DNA of 64,000 bases, taken from contig NZ_AUAX01000018.1 of the NCBI RefSeq assembly GCF_000428945.1, positions 62,001 to 126,000 of the forward strand, written 5' to 3'. The notes under the pieces were generated by a model that worked only from the letters and a program-made list of their open reading frames with translations, was not told the DNA's origin and searched no databases. The first letter of the stretch is position 1. Each line of letters starts with the position of its first letter. A program made the position numbers and the translations under genes. This DNA comes from Hamadaea tsunoensis DSM 44101. GTDB lineage: Bacteria; Actinomycetota; Actinomycetes; Mycobacteriales; Micromonosporaceae. Shown one piece after another: positions 42,610 to 52,583 of the stretch.

Positions 42610-43285
42610 GGCCGTCGTCGTCGCGGAGGCCGGCCGCCTGCCGGTCCTCCGCGGCGAACCGCCGCTCACCCTGCGCGCCACCCCCGACGCGGTCTACGTC
42701 GTGGGCACGGCCGCGGGCCCGCTCGGCGGCGACGATCTCCATCTCCACCTGGAGGTACGCGAGAACGCCGTGCTCCGGATCCGTTCAGCGGCCGCCCAGC
42801 TGGCCCTGCCCGGCCACCGCCCCGGCCCGTCCCGGATGTCGGTGACGGCGACGGTCGCGCCCGGTGCCCGGCTCGAATGGCTGCCCGAACCGCTCATCCT
42901 CGGCCACCGCGCCGACCACCGCGTATCCTCCATAGTGGACCTGTGCGGCGGCGCGACCCTGCTCTGGCGCGAAGAGCTGATCTGCGGCCGCCACGACGAG
43001 CCGTCCGGCGACGGCGTCATCTCCTTCCGCGCCGAGTACGCCGGCCGCCCCCTGCTCGTCCAGTCGCTCGACGTCGGCCCGCACGCGCCCGGCTGGGACG
43101 GCCCCGCGGTCCTCGACGGCGCCCGGGCCTCCGGCTCCCTGCTGCGGGTGGACGCCTCGATCGCGTGGCCGGGTTCCGAGATCATCGCGCCGACCGCGGT
43201 GGGGATGCCGCTCGCGGGGCCGGGCTGGCTCGTCACCGCGACCGCTCCCGACGCCCACACCCTGCGCGCCTACCTCACCCGCTGA
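42599..43285 (+). CDS. ureD: Urease accessory protein UreD (UreH)
   Basis: 228-residue scaffold that binds the apo-urease and recruits UreF and UreG. ATG 42599 overlaps the ureG end by 11 bp. Family-like segments: [37 protein letters not shown], then [17 protein letters not shown], then [16 protein letters not shown]. It is the last gene of the operon and is followed by a long bidirectional hairpin. Confidence 0.9.
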   Translation: MRAEAVVVAEAGRLPVLRGEPPLTLRATPDAVYVVGTAAGPLGGDDLHLHLEVRENAVLRIRSAAAQLALPGHRPGPSRMSVTATVAPGARLEWLPEPLILGHRADHRVSSIVDLCGGATLLWREELICGRHDEPSGDGVISFRAEYAGRPLLVQSLDVGPHAPGWDGPAVLDGARASGSLLRVDASIAWPGSEIIAPTAVGMPLAGPGWLVTATAPDAHTLRAYLTR

Positions 43286-43297
43286 CCCCGGCGGCTA

Positions 43298-43378
43298 CAA
43301 GATCCTGTTTGGATCAGGGAAATCACCCGAATCTTGGTCCATGATGACGTGCGGAACCCTGATCCGAACGGGATCTTG
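43298..43378. terminator. Bidirectional terminator between ureD and the MarR gene
   Basis: The 22-base arm 43298-43319 (CAAGATCC, then GGATCAGGG) is the reverse complement of 43357-43378 with two G-U-compatible mismatches; the loop is 37 bases. It sits between two convergent genes and ends 9 bp before the MarR stop. Confidence 0.75.
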
Positions 43379-43386
43379 AGGCTTGC

Positions 43387-43815
43387 TCAGGCGACGGGTA
43401 CGGAGCGGTTCTCCAGGGCGCTCACCAGCGAGTCCAAGGCGATCGACAGGTGCGCCGACTCCGCGTCGCTGGTGAGGACCGAGCGCAGGTCTTCGCGTAT
43501 CTCCGCTTGGATGCGATCGTGGAGCGCCTGGCCGCGCGGCGTGAGATAGGCCCGGATGCGACGGCGGTCGGCGGGGTCGACCTTGCGGTGCACGAGCCCG
43601 GACTCGACGAGGGAGTCCATGAGCTTGGTGAGCGTGCCCGGCGGCAGGAAGACCTGATCGGCCACGGCGGTCATGGGCTGGCCGCCCTCGTCGGCGAGCA
43701 GGCTGAGGACGCGCCAGGCGTCGACGCCGTGCCCGTGGCCGCCGACGATCTCGGTCACCCGGCGGGCCAGGAGGCGCTCGGCGCGGGTCAGCATCCGCAT
43801 GAGGTCCCCGCTCAC
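43387..43815 (-). CDS. MarR-family transcriptional regulator
   Basis: 142 residues from GTG 43815; an upstream in-frame start at 43881 would add an extra 22 residues unlike the family. It has the winged-helix core: WRVLSLLADEGGQPMTAVADQVFLPPGTLTKLMDSLVESGLVHRKVDPADRRRIRAYLTPRGQAL, with the DxRR wing motif. MarR proteins are usually autorepressors released by small ligands. It is divergent from a UrtA/AmiC-like binding protein only 76 bp away, so it may control that gene or the urea importer. Confidence 0.9.
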   Translation of the reverse strand: MSGDLMRMLTRAERLLARRVTEIVGGHGHGVDAWRVLSLLADEGGQPMTAVADQVFLPPGTLTKLMDSLVESGLVHRKVDPADRRRIRAYLTPRGQALHDRIQAEIREDLRSVLTSDAESAHLSIALDSLVSALENRSVPVA

Positions 43816-43891
43816 GCCACCGATGCTACAGATGAGCCGCAGCTTCGGGAATGCTCTTCCGCGACCGGCGGGGGCGGGCAATCATGGCGTC

Positions 43892-44962
43892 ATGCCTCGG
43901 CTGGAGCTGCCGGACGACTCCCGCATCGACATAGCGCTGGTCTTCCCGATGCGGGGGCCGGCGGGCATCTTCGGACCCACCTGCGAGCTGTGCGCGCAGC
44001 TGGCCGTCGAGCAGGTCAACGCGGCCGGCGGGGTGCTGGGCCGGGAGCTGCGGCTGCTGGCGGTGGACGGGAGCGCGCCGCCGAAGCAGGTGGCCGACGA
44101 GGTCGAGGCGCTGGTCTCGGTCGGGGCCGTGCAGGGCGTGACCGGCTGGCACATCTCGTCGGTGCGCCAGGCGCTCGCGCCGCGGATCGCCCACCGGGTG
44201 CCGTACGTGTACACGGCGCTGTACGAGGGCGGCGAGCGTACCGAGGGCGTGTATCTGACCAGCGAGACGCCCGACGGCCAGCTGCTGCCCGCGATGCGGC
44301 TGCTGACCCGGGAGCGGCGGGTACGCCGATGGCACATCGTCGGCAACGACTACGTCTGGCCGCGGCGGACGGCCCGGGCGGCCCGGAGGTTCGCGGCCGC
44401 CTCGGGTTCGGTCGTCTGCGGGGAGTCCTACCTGCCGCTCGGCACCCACGATTTCGCGTCCGTGCTGCGCCGGATCGAGCATTCGGCGGCCGACGGCGTC
44501 CTGATGCTGCTCGTCGGCAACGACGCCGTACGCTTCAACCGCGCCTTCGCGGCCGCCGGGCTGGACGCGCGCTGCCTGCGGCTGTCCACGTTGATGGATG
44601 AGAACATGCTGCTCGCCAGCGGGGCGCGGGCCACCGGCGACCTCTACAGCACGGCCGGGTTCTTCGCCTCGATGATCACGCCGGAGAACCTCGACTTCCA
44701 CGGCCGGTACGCGCGCCGCTTCGGGGTCGACGCGCCGCAGCTCGGCAGCCTCGGCGAGTCCTGCCACGAGGGTGTGCTGCTGCTGGCCGCGCTGATCGAG
44801 CGGGCCCGGACCCTCGACGTACGCGCGATCGGCGCCGTCGGCGAGGCCGTCTCCTACGAGGGGCCGCGCGGGTCCATGCGCCTGCGGGAGCGGCACGTCA
44901 GGCAGCGCATCTACCTCGCCCGGGCACGCGATCTGGAGTTCGACGTCCTCGCCGAGCTGTGA
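43892..44962 (+). CDS. Cytoplasmic UrtA/AmiC-like ligand-binding protein
   Basis: 356-residue type I periplasmic-binding fold. It aligns with UrtA and AmiC in [70 protein letters not shown] and LDFHGRYARRFG. Unlike urtA downstream it has neither signal peptide nor lipobox, so it should stay in the cytoplasm, like AmiC, the amide sensor that controls an antiterminator. Its position between a MarR gene and the urt operon suggests sensing of urea, an amide or a related ligand. The ligand is not deducible from sequence. Confidence 0.8.
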   Translation: MPRLELPDDSRIDIALVFPMRGPAGIFGPTCELCAQLAVEQVNAAGGVLGRELRLLAVDGSAPPKQVADEVEALVSVGAVQGVTGWHISSVRQALAPRIAHRVPYVYTALYEGGERTEGVYLTSETPDGQLLPAMRLLTRERRVRRWHIVGNDYVWPRRTARAARRFAAASGSVVCGESYLPLGTHDFASVLRRIEHSAADGVLMLLVGNDAVRFNRAFAAAGLDARCLRLSTLMDENMLLASGARATGDLYSTAGFFASMITPENLDFHGRYARRFGVDAPQLGSLGESCHEGVLLLAALIERARTLDVRAIGAVGEAVSYEGPRGSMRLRERHVRQRIYLARARDLEFDVLAEL

Positions 44963-45004
44963 GCCGTCCCGGCCGAGCTGTGAGCCGGCCTGCCGCGGGC
45001 GTGC

Positions 45005-45034
45005 TTGACATCCGAACCCGGCGACCGAGATACT
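45005..45034 (+). promoter_or_regulatory. Candidate sigma70-type promoter for the urt operon
   Basis: TTGACA at 45005-45010 and GATACT at 45029-45034 are 18 bp apart. Transcription from about 45041 would give a leader of roughly 250 bases before urtA. Confidence 0.55.
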
Positions 45035-45082
45035 TCCTGTGTGAAGCATCTTCTTCCGGGATGCTGACCATACGATTCTCCG

Positions 45083-45150
45083 AAGCCTATGCGATAGGTC
45101 ATCCGATGCGCGCCGACACGCGTACGGAATGGCTTGTCGCATAGGCTTTT
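45083..45150 (+). promoter_or_regulatory. Leader stem with U-run (possible attenuator) upstream of urtA
   Basis: AAGCCTATGCGA (45083-45094) is perfectly complementary to TCGCATAGGCTT (45137-45148), and the right arm runs into TTTT (to 45150). The 42-base loop holds a shorter CGCG/CGCG stem. The stem lies inside the predicted 5' leader, 145 bp before urtA, so it can act on transcription read-through or as a ligand- or protein-responsive element. An antiterminator acting here would fit the adjacent AmiC-like gene. Confidence 0.5.
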
Positions 45151-45184
45151 CGTGTATCCGGAGTCCTCATTGGACTGTCTTAGG

Positions 45185-45211
45185 GAAACAGTGACTTAAG
45201 GGTGCCGAAAC
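45185..45211 (+). promoter_or_regulatory. Candidate GlnR box upstream of urtA
   Basis: Two GAAAC boxes (45185-45189 and 45207-45211) are exactly 22 bp apart, the spacing of the two b-sites in the GlnR consensus. The expected a-sites are poor (ACTGT, TTAAG). GlnR is known to control urea uptake in actinomycetes, which makes the site plausible but unproven. Confidence 0.4.
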
Positions 45212-45294
45212 ACCCGCGCAACGCGCCCGGATCAGGCTTTCCTCACCCCACCGCACGGCCGTTGCGCACTTCTGCATTTTCTCTAGGAGATTCG

Positions 45295-46536
45295 ATGCTC
45301 AGGTCCCGCGGACGCCTTCTGGCGTACAGCGCAATCCTTGTCGCGGCGGTCGCGTTGTCCGCCTGCGGCAGCAAGACCGGCGAGAACAAGTCCGGAGCGG
45401 GTGTCACCGCCGACACCGCCGGCGACACGGTCAAGGTCGGTCTGCTCAACTCGCTGTCCGGCACGATGGCGATCTCCGAGGTCACCGTGCGCGACTCCAT
45501 CAAGCTCGCGATCGAGGAGATCAACGCCTCGGGCGGCGTGCTCGGCAAGAAGCTGGACCCGATCAGCGAGGACGGCGCCTCCGACTGGCCGACGTTCGCG
45601 GAGAAGGCGTCCAAGCTCATCAAGGAGGACCGGGTCGCGGCCGTCTTCGGCTGCTGGACCTCGGCCAGCCGCAAGGCCGTCAAGCCGGTCTTCGAGGCGA
45701 ACAAGGCGCTGCTGTTCTACCCCGTGCAGTACGAGGGCCTGGAGCAGTCGCCGTACATCTTCTACACCGGCGCCACCACCAACCAGCAGATCATTCCCGG
45801 GCTGGACTACCTGAAGTCGCAGGGCAAGAAGACCATCTACCTCGTCGGCTCGGACTACGTGTTCCCGCGTACCGCCAACAAGGAGATCAAGGCGTACGCG
45901 GCCGCCAACGGGATGACCGTCCTCGGCGAGGACTACGCGCCGCTGGGCTCGACCGAGTTCGGGACGATCGTCAACAAGGTCAAGGCGGCCAAGGCCGACG
46001 CGGTCTTCAACACCCTCAACGGCGACAGCAACGTGGCCTTCTTCAAGGAGTACAAGTCGGCCGGCCTGACCGCGGCCGCGATGCCGGTGGTCTCCGTCTC
46101 GATCGCCGAGGAGGAGGTCAAGAGCATCGGTACGCAGTACCTCGCCGGCCAGCTGACGGCCTGGAACTACTACCAGACCACGCCCGGCGACGCGAACGCC
46201 AAGTTCGTCAAGGCGTACAAGGCGAAGTACGGGGCGGACAAGCCGACGAGCGACCCGATGGAGGCCGCGTACGTGTCGGTCTACCTGTGGAAGGCGATGG
46301 TCGAGAAGGCCGGCTCGTTCGACGTCGAGAAGGTCAAGGCGGCCTCGGACGGCATCACGTTCGACGCGCCCGAGGGCAAGGTGACCGTGGACGGCGCGAC
46401 GCAGCACATCTACAAGACCGCCCGGATCGGCAAGATCGGCGACGACGGCCTGATCACCGAGGTCTGGAACTCGGGTTCGCCGGTGAAGCCGGACCCCTAC
46501 CTCAAGGGCTACCCCTGGGCAGCCGGGCTGTCCTGA
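45295..46536 (+). CDS. urtA: Urea ABC transporter substrate-binding lipoprotein
   Basis: 413 residues from ATG 45295, chosen for AGGAGA just upstream and because it opens a lipoprotein signal peptide ([10 protein letters not shown], lipid-anchored C24). The mature protein is a type I binding fold with UrtA hallmarks: [76 protein letters not shown], and the C-terminal [18 protein letters not shown]. It captures urea outside the membrane for UrtBCDE. It is followed by a 14-bp hairpin, usual after abundant binding proteins. Confidence 0.95.
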   Translation: MLRSRGRLLAYSAILVAAVALSACGSKTGENKSGAGVTADTAGDTVKVGLLNSLSGTMAISEVTVRDSIKLAIEEINASGGVLGKKLDPISEDGASDWPTFAEKASKLIKEDRVAAVFGCWTSASRKAVKPVFEANKALLFYPVQYEGLEQSPYIFYTGATTNQQIIPGLDYLKSQGKKTIYLVGSDYVFPRTANKEIKAYAAANGMTVLGEDYAPLGSTEFGTIVNKVKAAKADAVFNTLNGDSNVAFFKEYKSAGLTAAAMPVVSVSIAEEEVKSIGTQYLAGQLTAWNYYQTTPGDANAKFVKAYKAKYGADKPTSDPMEAAYVSVYLWKAMVEKAGSFDVEKVKAASDGITFDAPEGKVTVDGATQHIYKTARIGKIGDDGLITEVWNSGSPVKPDPYLKGYPWAAGLS

Positions 46537-46546
46537 CGCATCCGCC

Positions 46547-46576
46547 GGCCGGCGGCCCCGCCCGGGGCCGCCGGCC
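46547..46576 (+). terminator. Intercistronic hairpin between urtA and urtB
   Basis: GGCCGGCGGCCCCG (46547-46560) pairs perfectly with 46563-46576 across two bases. Between a binding-protein gene and its permease such a stem usually reduces downstream transcription or protects the 3' end, giving more UrtA than UrtB-E. Confidence 0.7.
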
Positions 46577-46594
46577 ACGAGCCGAGGAGTCCAC

Positions 46595-47497
46595 GTGACC
46601 CTGGTTGCCAGCCAGTTCATCACCGGCATCAGCATCGGCGCGGTGCTGCTGCTCATCGCGCTCGGCCTCGCCCTCACCTTCGGGCAGATGAACGTCATCA
46701 ACATGGCCCACGGCGAGTTCATCATGGCCGGCGCGTACACGACGTTCGTGCTCCAGAAGGTGTTCAGCGACGCGGGCGTCTCGCTGCTGGTGGCGCTGCC
46801 CGCCGCGTTCGTCGTGGCCGGGCTCATGGGGGTGCTGCTGGAGATCCTGCTCATCCGCCGGCTGTACGCGCGCCCGCTCGACACCCTCCTCGTGACGTGG
46901 GGCGTGTCGCTGATGCTGCAGCAGCTGGCGCGCGACGTCTTCGGCGCGCCCAACGTGCAGACCCGCGCGCCCGACCTGCTCACCGGCAACGTGCACCTGT
47001 GGACGGGGTCGGACGGGGTGGAGCTGACCATCGCGAGCAACCGGCTGTTCATCCTCGGCCTGGTGCTGGTCTGCCTGGTCGCGCTCACCCTGGTGCTGCG
47101 GCTGACCCCGCTCGGCCGCCGGATCCGCGCCGTGGTGCAGAACCGCGACCTGGCCGCGGTGTCGGGCGTGCCGACCGCGCGGGTGGACCGGCTCACCTTC
47201 TTCCTCGGCTCCGGCCTCGCCGGCGTCGCCGGGGTCGCCCTGACGCTGCTCGGCCCGATCGGCCCGACCATGGGCACCAACGTGATCATCGACGCCTTCC
47301 TCGTCGTGGTGGTCGGCGGCATCGGACAGCTGAAGGGCAGCGTCATCGTCGCGTTCACGCTCGGCGTCCTGCAGTCCGGCGTGGAGTACGCGACCACGCT
47401 GAGCGTCGCCAAGGTCATCGTGTTCGTGGCGATCGTGGCGTTCCTGCAACTGCGACCGCAGGGCCTGTTCACGGTCCGGACGAGGAGCCTGGCATGA
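46595..47497 (+). CDS. urtB: Urea ABC transporter permease UrtB
   Basis: 300-residue LivH-type membrane protein with about eight helices. GTG 46595 follows GAGGAG at the right distance. Family features: GLALTFGQMNVINMAHGEFIMAGAYTTF, VTWGVSLMLQQLARDVFGAPNV, and the C-terminal VVVVGGIGQLKGSVIVAFTLGVLQSG. It forms the inner-membrane channel with UrtC. Its stop overlaps urtC as ATGA. Confidence 0.94.
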   Translation: MTLVASQFITGISIGAVLLLIALGLALTFGQMNVINMAHGEFIMAGAYTTFVLQKVFSDAGVSLLVALPAAFVVAGLMGVLLEILLIRRLYARPLDTLLVTWGVSLMLQQLARDVFGAPNVQTRAPDLLTGNVHLWTGSDGVELTIASNRLFILGLVLVCLVALTLVLRLTPLGRRIRAVVQNRDLAAVSGVPTARVDRLTFFLGSGLAGVAGVALTLLGPIGPTMGTNVIIDAFLVVVVGGIGQLKGSVIVAFTLGVLQSGVEYATTLSVAKVIVFVAIVAFLQLRPQGLFTVRTRSLA

Positions 47498-48611
47498 GTG
47501 TCCTGACCGGACTGGGCCGGCCGTCGAGGCTGCGGACGGGGCTCGGTTTCGCCGGGGGAGCGCTGCTGCTGTTCGCGGTGGCCCCGGCCGTGCTCGACGA
47601 CTTCCGGCTGAACCTGCTCGCGAAGTACCTGTGCCTGGCCATGGTGGCCGTCGGCATCGGCCTGGCCTGGGGGCGGGGCGGCCTGCTGACCCTCGGCCAG
47701 GGCGTCTTCTTCGGCCTCGGCGGGTACGCGATGGCCATGCACCTCAAGCTGGCCGACGCCGGGCCGGGGCAGATGCCGGACTTCATGCAGCTCTACGGCC
47801 AGCTGGACGAGCTGCCCTGGTGGTGGAAGCCGTTCGAGAACCCGGCGTTCGCCCTCGCGGCCACGGTCCTGCTGCCGATGGCGGTGGCCTTCGTCCTCGG
47901 CTGGGTCGTGTTCCGCCGGCGGGTGCGGGGCGCGTACTTCGCGATCCTGTCGCAGGCCCTGGCGGCGGCGATGGTGATCTTCCTGGTCGGCCAGCAGGGC
48001 ACCACCGGCGGCACGAACGGCCTCACCGACATCCAGGGCTTCTTCGGCTACGACCTGGCCGACCCGGTGAACAAGGAGACCGTCTACTTCGTCGTCGCGG
48101 CCTGCCTGCTGGTGCTGCTCGCGATCGTCCGGCAGCTGATGCAGAGCCGCTACGGCGAACTGCTCGTGGCCGTACGCGACGCGGAGGAGCGCGTACGCTT
48201 CCTCGGCTACGACCCGGCGAAGGTGAAGCTGACCGCCTACGTGGTGGCGGCGGGGATGGCCGGGCTGGCCGGGGCGCTGTTCGTGCCGGCGGTCGGGATC
48301 ATCTCGCCGGCCCTGATCGGGGTCGTGCCGTCGATCGAGTTCGTCATCGGCGTCGCCGTCGGCGGCCGGGCGACCCTGCTCGGCCCGATCGCCGGCGCGG
48401 TCGCGGTGGCCTGGGCGAAGACGGCGCTGTCCGAACGGTTCCCGGGCACCTGGACGTACCTGCAGGGGGCCCTGTTCGTCGTGGTCGTGGCGTTCCTGCC
48501 GGGCGGCCTCGCCACGATCTTCGCGTGGCTGCGCGGTCGCCGGGCCACCCCGCGGGTGAGCACGGTCGTGGACGGCCCGGCCGCCCGCCCGGTCGAGGAG
48601 GGAGTTCCGTC

Positions 48612-48615
<4 letters not shown>
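47494..48615 (+). CDS. urtC: Urea ABC transporter permease UrtC
   Basis: 373-residue LivM-type permease, ATG 47494 overlapping the urtB stop. Characteristic stretches: VGIGLAWGRGGLLTLGQGVFFGLGGYAMAMHLKL, RGAYFAILSQALAAAMVI, TGGTNGLTDIQGFFG, and VAVRDAEERVRFLGYDPAKVKL. These mark the urea-specific subfamily of branched-chain-type permeases. The stop overlaps urtD (GTGA). Confidence 0.94.
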
Positions 48616-49357
<742 letters not shown>

Positions 49358-49358
<1 letters not shown>

Positions 49359-50044
49359 TGCTGGAGATCTCGGCGATCGACGTCGGCTACGGGCGCAGCA
49401 CGGTGCTGCACGGCCTGACGCTCGGCGTACCGGGGGAGGGGATCACCGCCGTCCTCGGGCACAACGGCGCCGGCAAGAGCACCCTGCTGCGGGCCGCCGC
49501 CGGCCTGCTCAAACCCAAGCGCGGCAGCGTACGCCTGTTCGGCGAGGACATCACGCGGCTGGCGCCGCACGAGCGGGTCCGGCGCGGGATGGCGTACGTG
49601 CCGCAGGGCCAGCAGTGCTTCCCGCACCTGACGACGATGGAGAACCTGCGGCTGATCGCCGACGGCCGGCGGGACGGCGCCGCGGCCCTGGCCGACGCGC
49701 TCGACCTGTTCCCGGCGCTGGTGCCGCTGGCCAAACGCCGGGCGGGCCTGCTGTCCGGCGGCCAGCGCCAGCAGCTGGCCCTCGCCCGCGCGCTGATCAC
49801 CCGGCCGCGGCTGCTGCTGCTCGACGAGCCGACCGAGGGCATCCAGCCGTCGGTGGTCGCCGAGATCGAGCAGAAGATCGTGGCGCTGGGCTCCTCGATC
49901 GCGATCCTGCTGGTCGAGCAGCACCTGCGGTTCGTGCTGTCGGCGGCGCAGCGCTACCACGTGCTGGCGGCCGGGCGCATCACGGCGTCCGGCGACGCCG
50001 ACCCCGCCACCGAGACGACGGTCCGGGCCGCCCTGGCGGTCTGA
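49358..50044 (+). CDS. urtE: Urea ABC transporter ATPase UrtE
   Basis: 228-residue LivF-like ATPase from ATG 49358. Walker A GHNGAGKST, YVPQGQQCFPHLTTMENL, signature LLSGGQRQQLALARAL, Walker B LLLLDEPTEGIQPSVV, then EQHLRFVL at the switch. The phrase PTEGIQPSVVxEI is characteristic of UrtE. It is the last gene of the operon and is followed by a 15-bp hairpin. Confidence 0.94.
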
Positions 50045-50071
50045 GCCGCGCGGTCACTCTCGACAGTGGAC

Positions 50072-50105
50072 GGTGACGTCCGCCCGGCTCCGGGCGGACG
50101 TCACC
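50072..50105. terminator. Bidirectional terminator between urtE and the SIP gene
   Basis: GGTGACGTCCGCCCG (50072-50086) pairs perfectly with 50091-50105; the loop is GCTC. It lies between convergent genes. Confidence 0.85.
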
Positions 50106-50111
50106 ACCGCC

Positions 50112-50966
50112 TCAGTCGTCGTCGCCGTAGTCGTGGTCGGGGTGGTTCGCCGTACCGAGGCGCCAGTATCCCCGGCTGGTCAGCGACGCCCGCGGCAGTC
50201 CCCGTTCGCCGAGGAACAGGCCCCGGATCCGGCGCATCGCGCCCGCCTCGCAGGCGACCCAGGCGTGCGTACCCTCGCTCAGGTCGGCTTCGCGCGCGGC
50301 CTGCTCCAGCTCGGCGCCCCAGGCTTCCGGCGTACGCCGGTGGTGCCAGACGACGGTGGTCCGCTCCGGACGGGGCAGGGGGAACTCGTCGCCCGGGCCG
50401 TCGACCTCCACGTGCACCTCGGCGTCGGCGCCGGCCGGGAGGGCCTCCAGGAGCGTGGCGACGGCCGGGATCGCGCTCTCGTCGGCGGCGATCCACCAGC
50501 GGCGCGCCGCGGGGTCGAGCTGGAAGCGGCCACCGGGACCGCTGACGGCGAGCCGGTCGCCGACGGCGGCGCGGGCGGCCCAGGCCGCGGCCGGGCCGGG
50601 GCCGTGCAGGACGAACTGGATCTCCAGGTCGCCGCTCGCCGGGTCGAACCGCCGGGGCGTGTAGGTACGCACGACCGGGCGTTCCGCCTCGGCGGGCCAG
50701 ACCAGGCCGTCCGGTCCGGCCTGGGGGAGCACCGGGGCGGCCTGGCCGTCGGCGGGGAGGAACAGCTTGACGTGCGCGGTCGGCGGGAGGTCGGCGAACG
50801 TGCCGGGCGCCGCCCCGCCGAGGCGCACGGAGACGAGCCGGTGGGTCAGCCGCTCGACGGCCACGACCTGTACGGGCTGGGGCGGCTGCCGGCGGCGGCC
50901 GCGGCCGCCTTGCGGACCGGCCGGGGTGCCGCGGTCGGGCGTACTCGCGCCCGCAGTGTCGATCAT
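50112..50966 (-). CDS. Siderophore-interacting protein (FAD-dependent ferric reductase)
   Basis: 284-residue SIP-family flavoprotein that reduces ferric siderophores in the cytoplasm. FAD-binding motif RTYTPRRF, a GDESA-like ADESAIPAVATLLEAL, and the hallmark C-terminus SRGYWRLGTANHPDHDYGDDD. ATG 50966 has GGAG upstream. The N-terminal 30 residues are low-complexity and basic. No siderophore synthesis or uptake genes lie nearby; it is flanked by nitrogen genes, so the iron role comes from the family alone. Confidence 0.92.
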   Translation of the reverse strand: MIDTAGASTPDRGTPAGPQGGRGRRRQPPQPVQVVAVERLTHRLVSVRLGGAAPGTFADLPPTAHVKLFLPADGQAAPVLPQAGPDGLVWPAEAERPVVRTYTPRRFDPASGDLEIQFVLHGPGPAAAWAARAAVGDRLAVSGPGGRFQLDPAARRWWIAADESAIPAVATLLEALPAGADAEVHVEVDGPGDEFPLPRPERTTVVWHHRRTPEAWGAELEQAAREADLSEGTHAWVACEAGAMRRIRGLFLGERGLPRASLTSRGYWRLGTANHPDHDYGDDD

Positions 50967-51010
50967 GAAGTCTCCAGGGGTGTCGACGTGGATGACGAGC
51001 GCCAGTCTAC

Positions 51011-51025
51011 TATATCTCCGATATA
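51011..51025 (-). promoter_or_regulatory. Promoter/operator of the siderophore-interacting protein gene
   Basis: TATATC and GATATA form a 6-bp inverted repeat with a 3-bp spacer, AT-rich in a GC-rich genome, 45 bp before the start codon. On the minus strand the same bases can form a -10 (GATATA) 18 bp after ATGACA (51035-51040). A repressor here would block RNA polymerase. It does not match the IdeR/DmdR iron-box consensus I know. Confidence 0.45.
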
Positions 51026-51116
51026 TCGTCGACGTGTCATACCTCAGGTGGGGTGACCACGAAAAAGCGGGCCCGGCCGGTGTCGGCCAGGCCCGCTTCG
51101 TGCGGTGAGGTGGAGG

Positions 51117-52583
51117 TCAGCCCGCGGCGAGCGCCATGCTGTCCGGCCGGACCGGCGCCGGCAGCGTCGACGACCCCGACAGGTACGCGTCCACGGCCGC
51201 CGCGGTGGCCCGCCCCTCGGCGATGGCCCACACGATCAGCGACTGCCCGCGTCCGGCGTCGCCGGCGATGAACACACCGTCCGCAGTGGACTTCCACTGG
51301 GCGTCGCGGACCGCCCGGCCGCGCGGGTCGACCGCGACGCCGAGGGACTGCAGGAGGCCTCCTTCGGCGGTGTCACCGGTGGAGACGAAGCCCATCGCCA
51401 GGAACACCAGGTCCGCAGGGATCTCGCGCTCGGTTCCCTCGATCTTGGCGAAACGGCCCTCGACGAGCTCGACCTCGTGCAGGGCGAGCGCGCGTACGTT
51501 GCCGTCCTCGTCGCCGACGAACCGCTCGGTGTTGACGGCGAACAGCCGCTCGCCGCCCTCCTCGTGGGCGCTGGAGGTGCGGTAGATCAGCGGCCAGGTC
51601 GGCCACGGGGTGTAGCCGGGGCGCTGGTCGGCGGGGCGCGCCATGATCTCCAGCTGGGTCACGCTCAGCGCGCCCTGGCGGTGGGCGGTGCCGAGGCAGT
51701 CCGCACCGGTGTCGCCGCCGCCGATGATCACGACGTGCTTGCCGGCCGCGTCGATCGGGGACGACTCCAGGTCCCCCAGCTGTACGCGGTTCGCCGGTAC
51801 CAGGTACTCCATCGCCGAGTAGATCCCGGCGAGCTCGCGGCCCGGCGCGGGAAGGTCGCGCGGGACCGTCGCCCCGGTGGCGATCACGACGGCGTCGGAG
51901 TCCGCGCGCAGCTGCTCGGCGGTGAGGTCGGTGCCGACGTGCACGCCGGTGACGAACCGGGTGCCCTCGGCCTCCATCTGGGCCAGCCGCCGGTCGAGGT
52001 GGCGCTTCTCCATCTTGAATTCCGGGATGCCGTACCGCAGCAGGCCGCCGATCCGGTCGGCGGACTCGTAGACGGTGACCTCGTGGCCGGCCCGGGTGAG
52101 CTGCTGGGCGGCGGCCAGCCCCGCGGGGCCGGAGCCGACGACCGCGACCCGCATCCCGGTCAGCCGGCCCGGGATCTGCGGCGTGACCCAGCCCTCGGCC
52201 CACGCGCGGTCGATGATCTCGACCTCGACCTGCTTGATGGTGACCGGGTCGGACTTGATGCCGACCACGCAGGCCGCCTCGCACGGCGCGGGGCACAGCC
52301 GCCCGGTGAACTCCGGGAAGTTGTTCGTCGCGTGCAGGCGCTCGATGGCGGCCTGCCACCGGTCGGTGCGGACCAGGTCGTTCCACTCCGGGATGAGGTT
52401 GCCGAGCGGGCAGCCGTTGTGGCAGAAGGGAATCCCGCAGTCCATGCAGCGGCTCGCCTGCGCGTTGAGCTTCTCGGCCGCGAACGGCTGGTAGACCTCC
52501 CGCCAGTCCGAAATCCGCACCTGCACCGGGCGGCGCTGGGGCAGCTCCCGGCCGTGCCTCATAAAACCAGTGGGATCAGCCAC
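51117..52583 (-). CDS. gltD: Glutamate synthase (NADPH) small subunit
   Basis: 488 residues. GTG 52583 gives [12 protein letters not shown], the usual family start, with GGAGG upstream and an 8-bp overlap with gltB. The N-terminal Cys cluster [13 protein letters not shown] (C46, C49, C54, C58) with CPAPCEAAC binds Fe-S; the first Rossmann motif [12 protein letters not shown] binds FAD and the second [19 protein letters not shown] binds NADPH. It passes electrons to GltB for glutamate formation from glutamine and 2-oxoglutarate. Confidence 0.97.
   Translation of the reverse strand: MADPTGFMRHGRELPQRRPVQVRISDWREVYQPFAAEKLNAQASRCMDCGIPFCHNGCPLGNLIPEWNDLVRTDRWQAAIERLHATNNFPEFTGRLCPAPCEAACVVGIKSDPVTIKQVEVEIIDRAWAEGWVTPQIPGRLTGMRVAVVGSGPAGLAAAQQLTRAGHEVTVYESADRIGGLLRYGIPEFKMEKRHLDRRLAQMEAEGTRFVTGVHVGTDLTAEQLRADSDAVVIATGATVPRDLPAPGRELAGIYSAMEYLVPANRVQLGDLESSPIDAAGKHVVIIGGGDTGADCLGTAHRQGALSVTQLEIMARPADQRPGYTPWPTWPLIYRTSSAHEEGGERLFAVNTERFVGDEDGNVRALALHEVELVEGRFAKIEGTEREIPADLVFLAMGFVSTGDTAEGGLLQSLGVAVDPRGRAVRDAQWKSTADGVFIAGDAGRGQSLIVWAIAEGRATAAAVDAYLSGSSTLPAPVRPDSMALAAG

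Noticed and set aside
44963-45294. Short plus-strand open frame (44959-45144) before urtA
   Set aside because: No ribosome site, no conserved features, and it runs through the left arm and loop of the leader stem.
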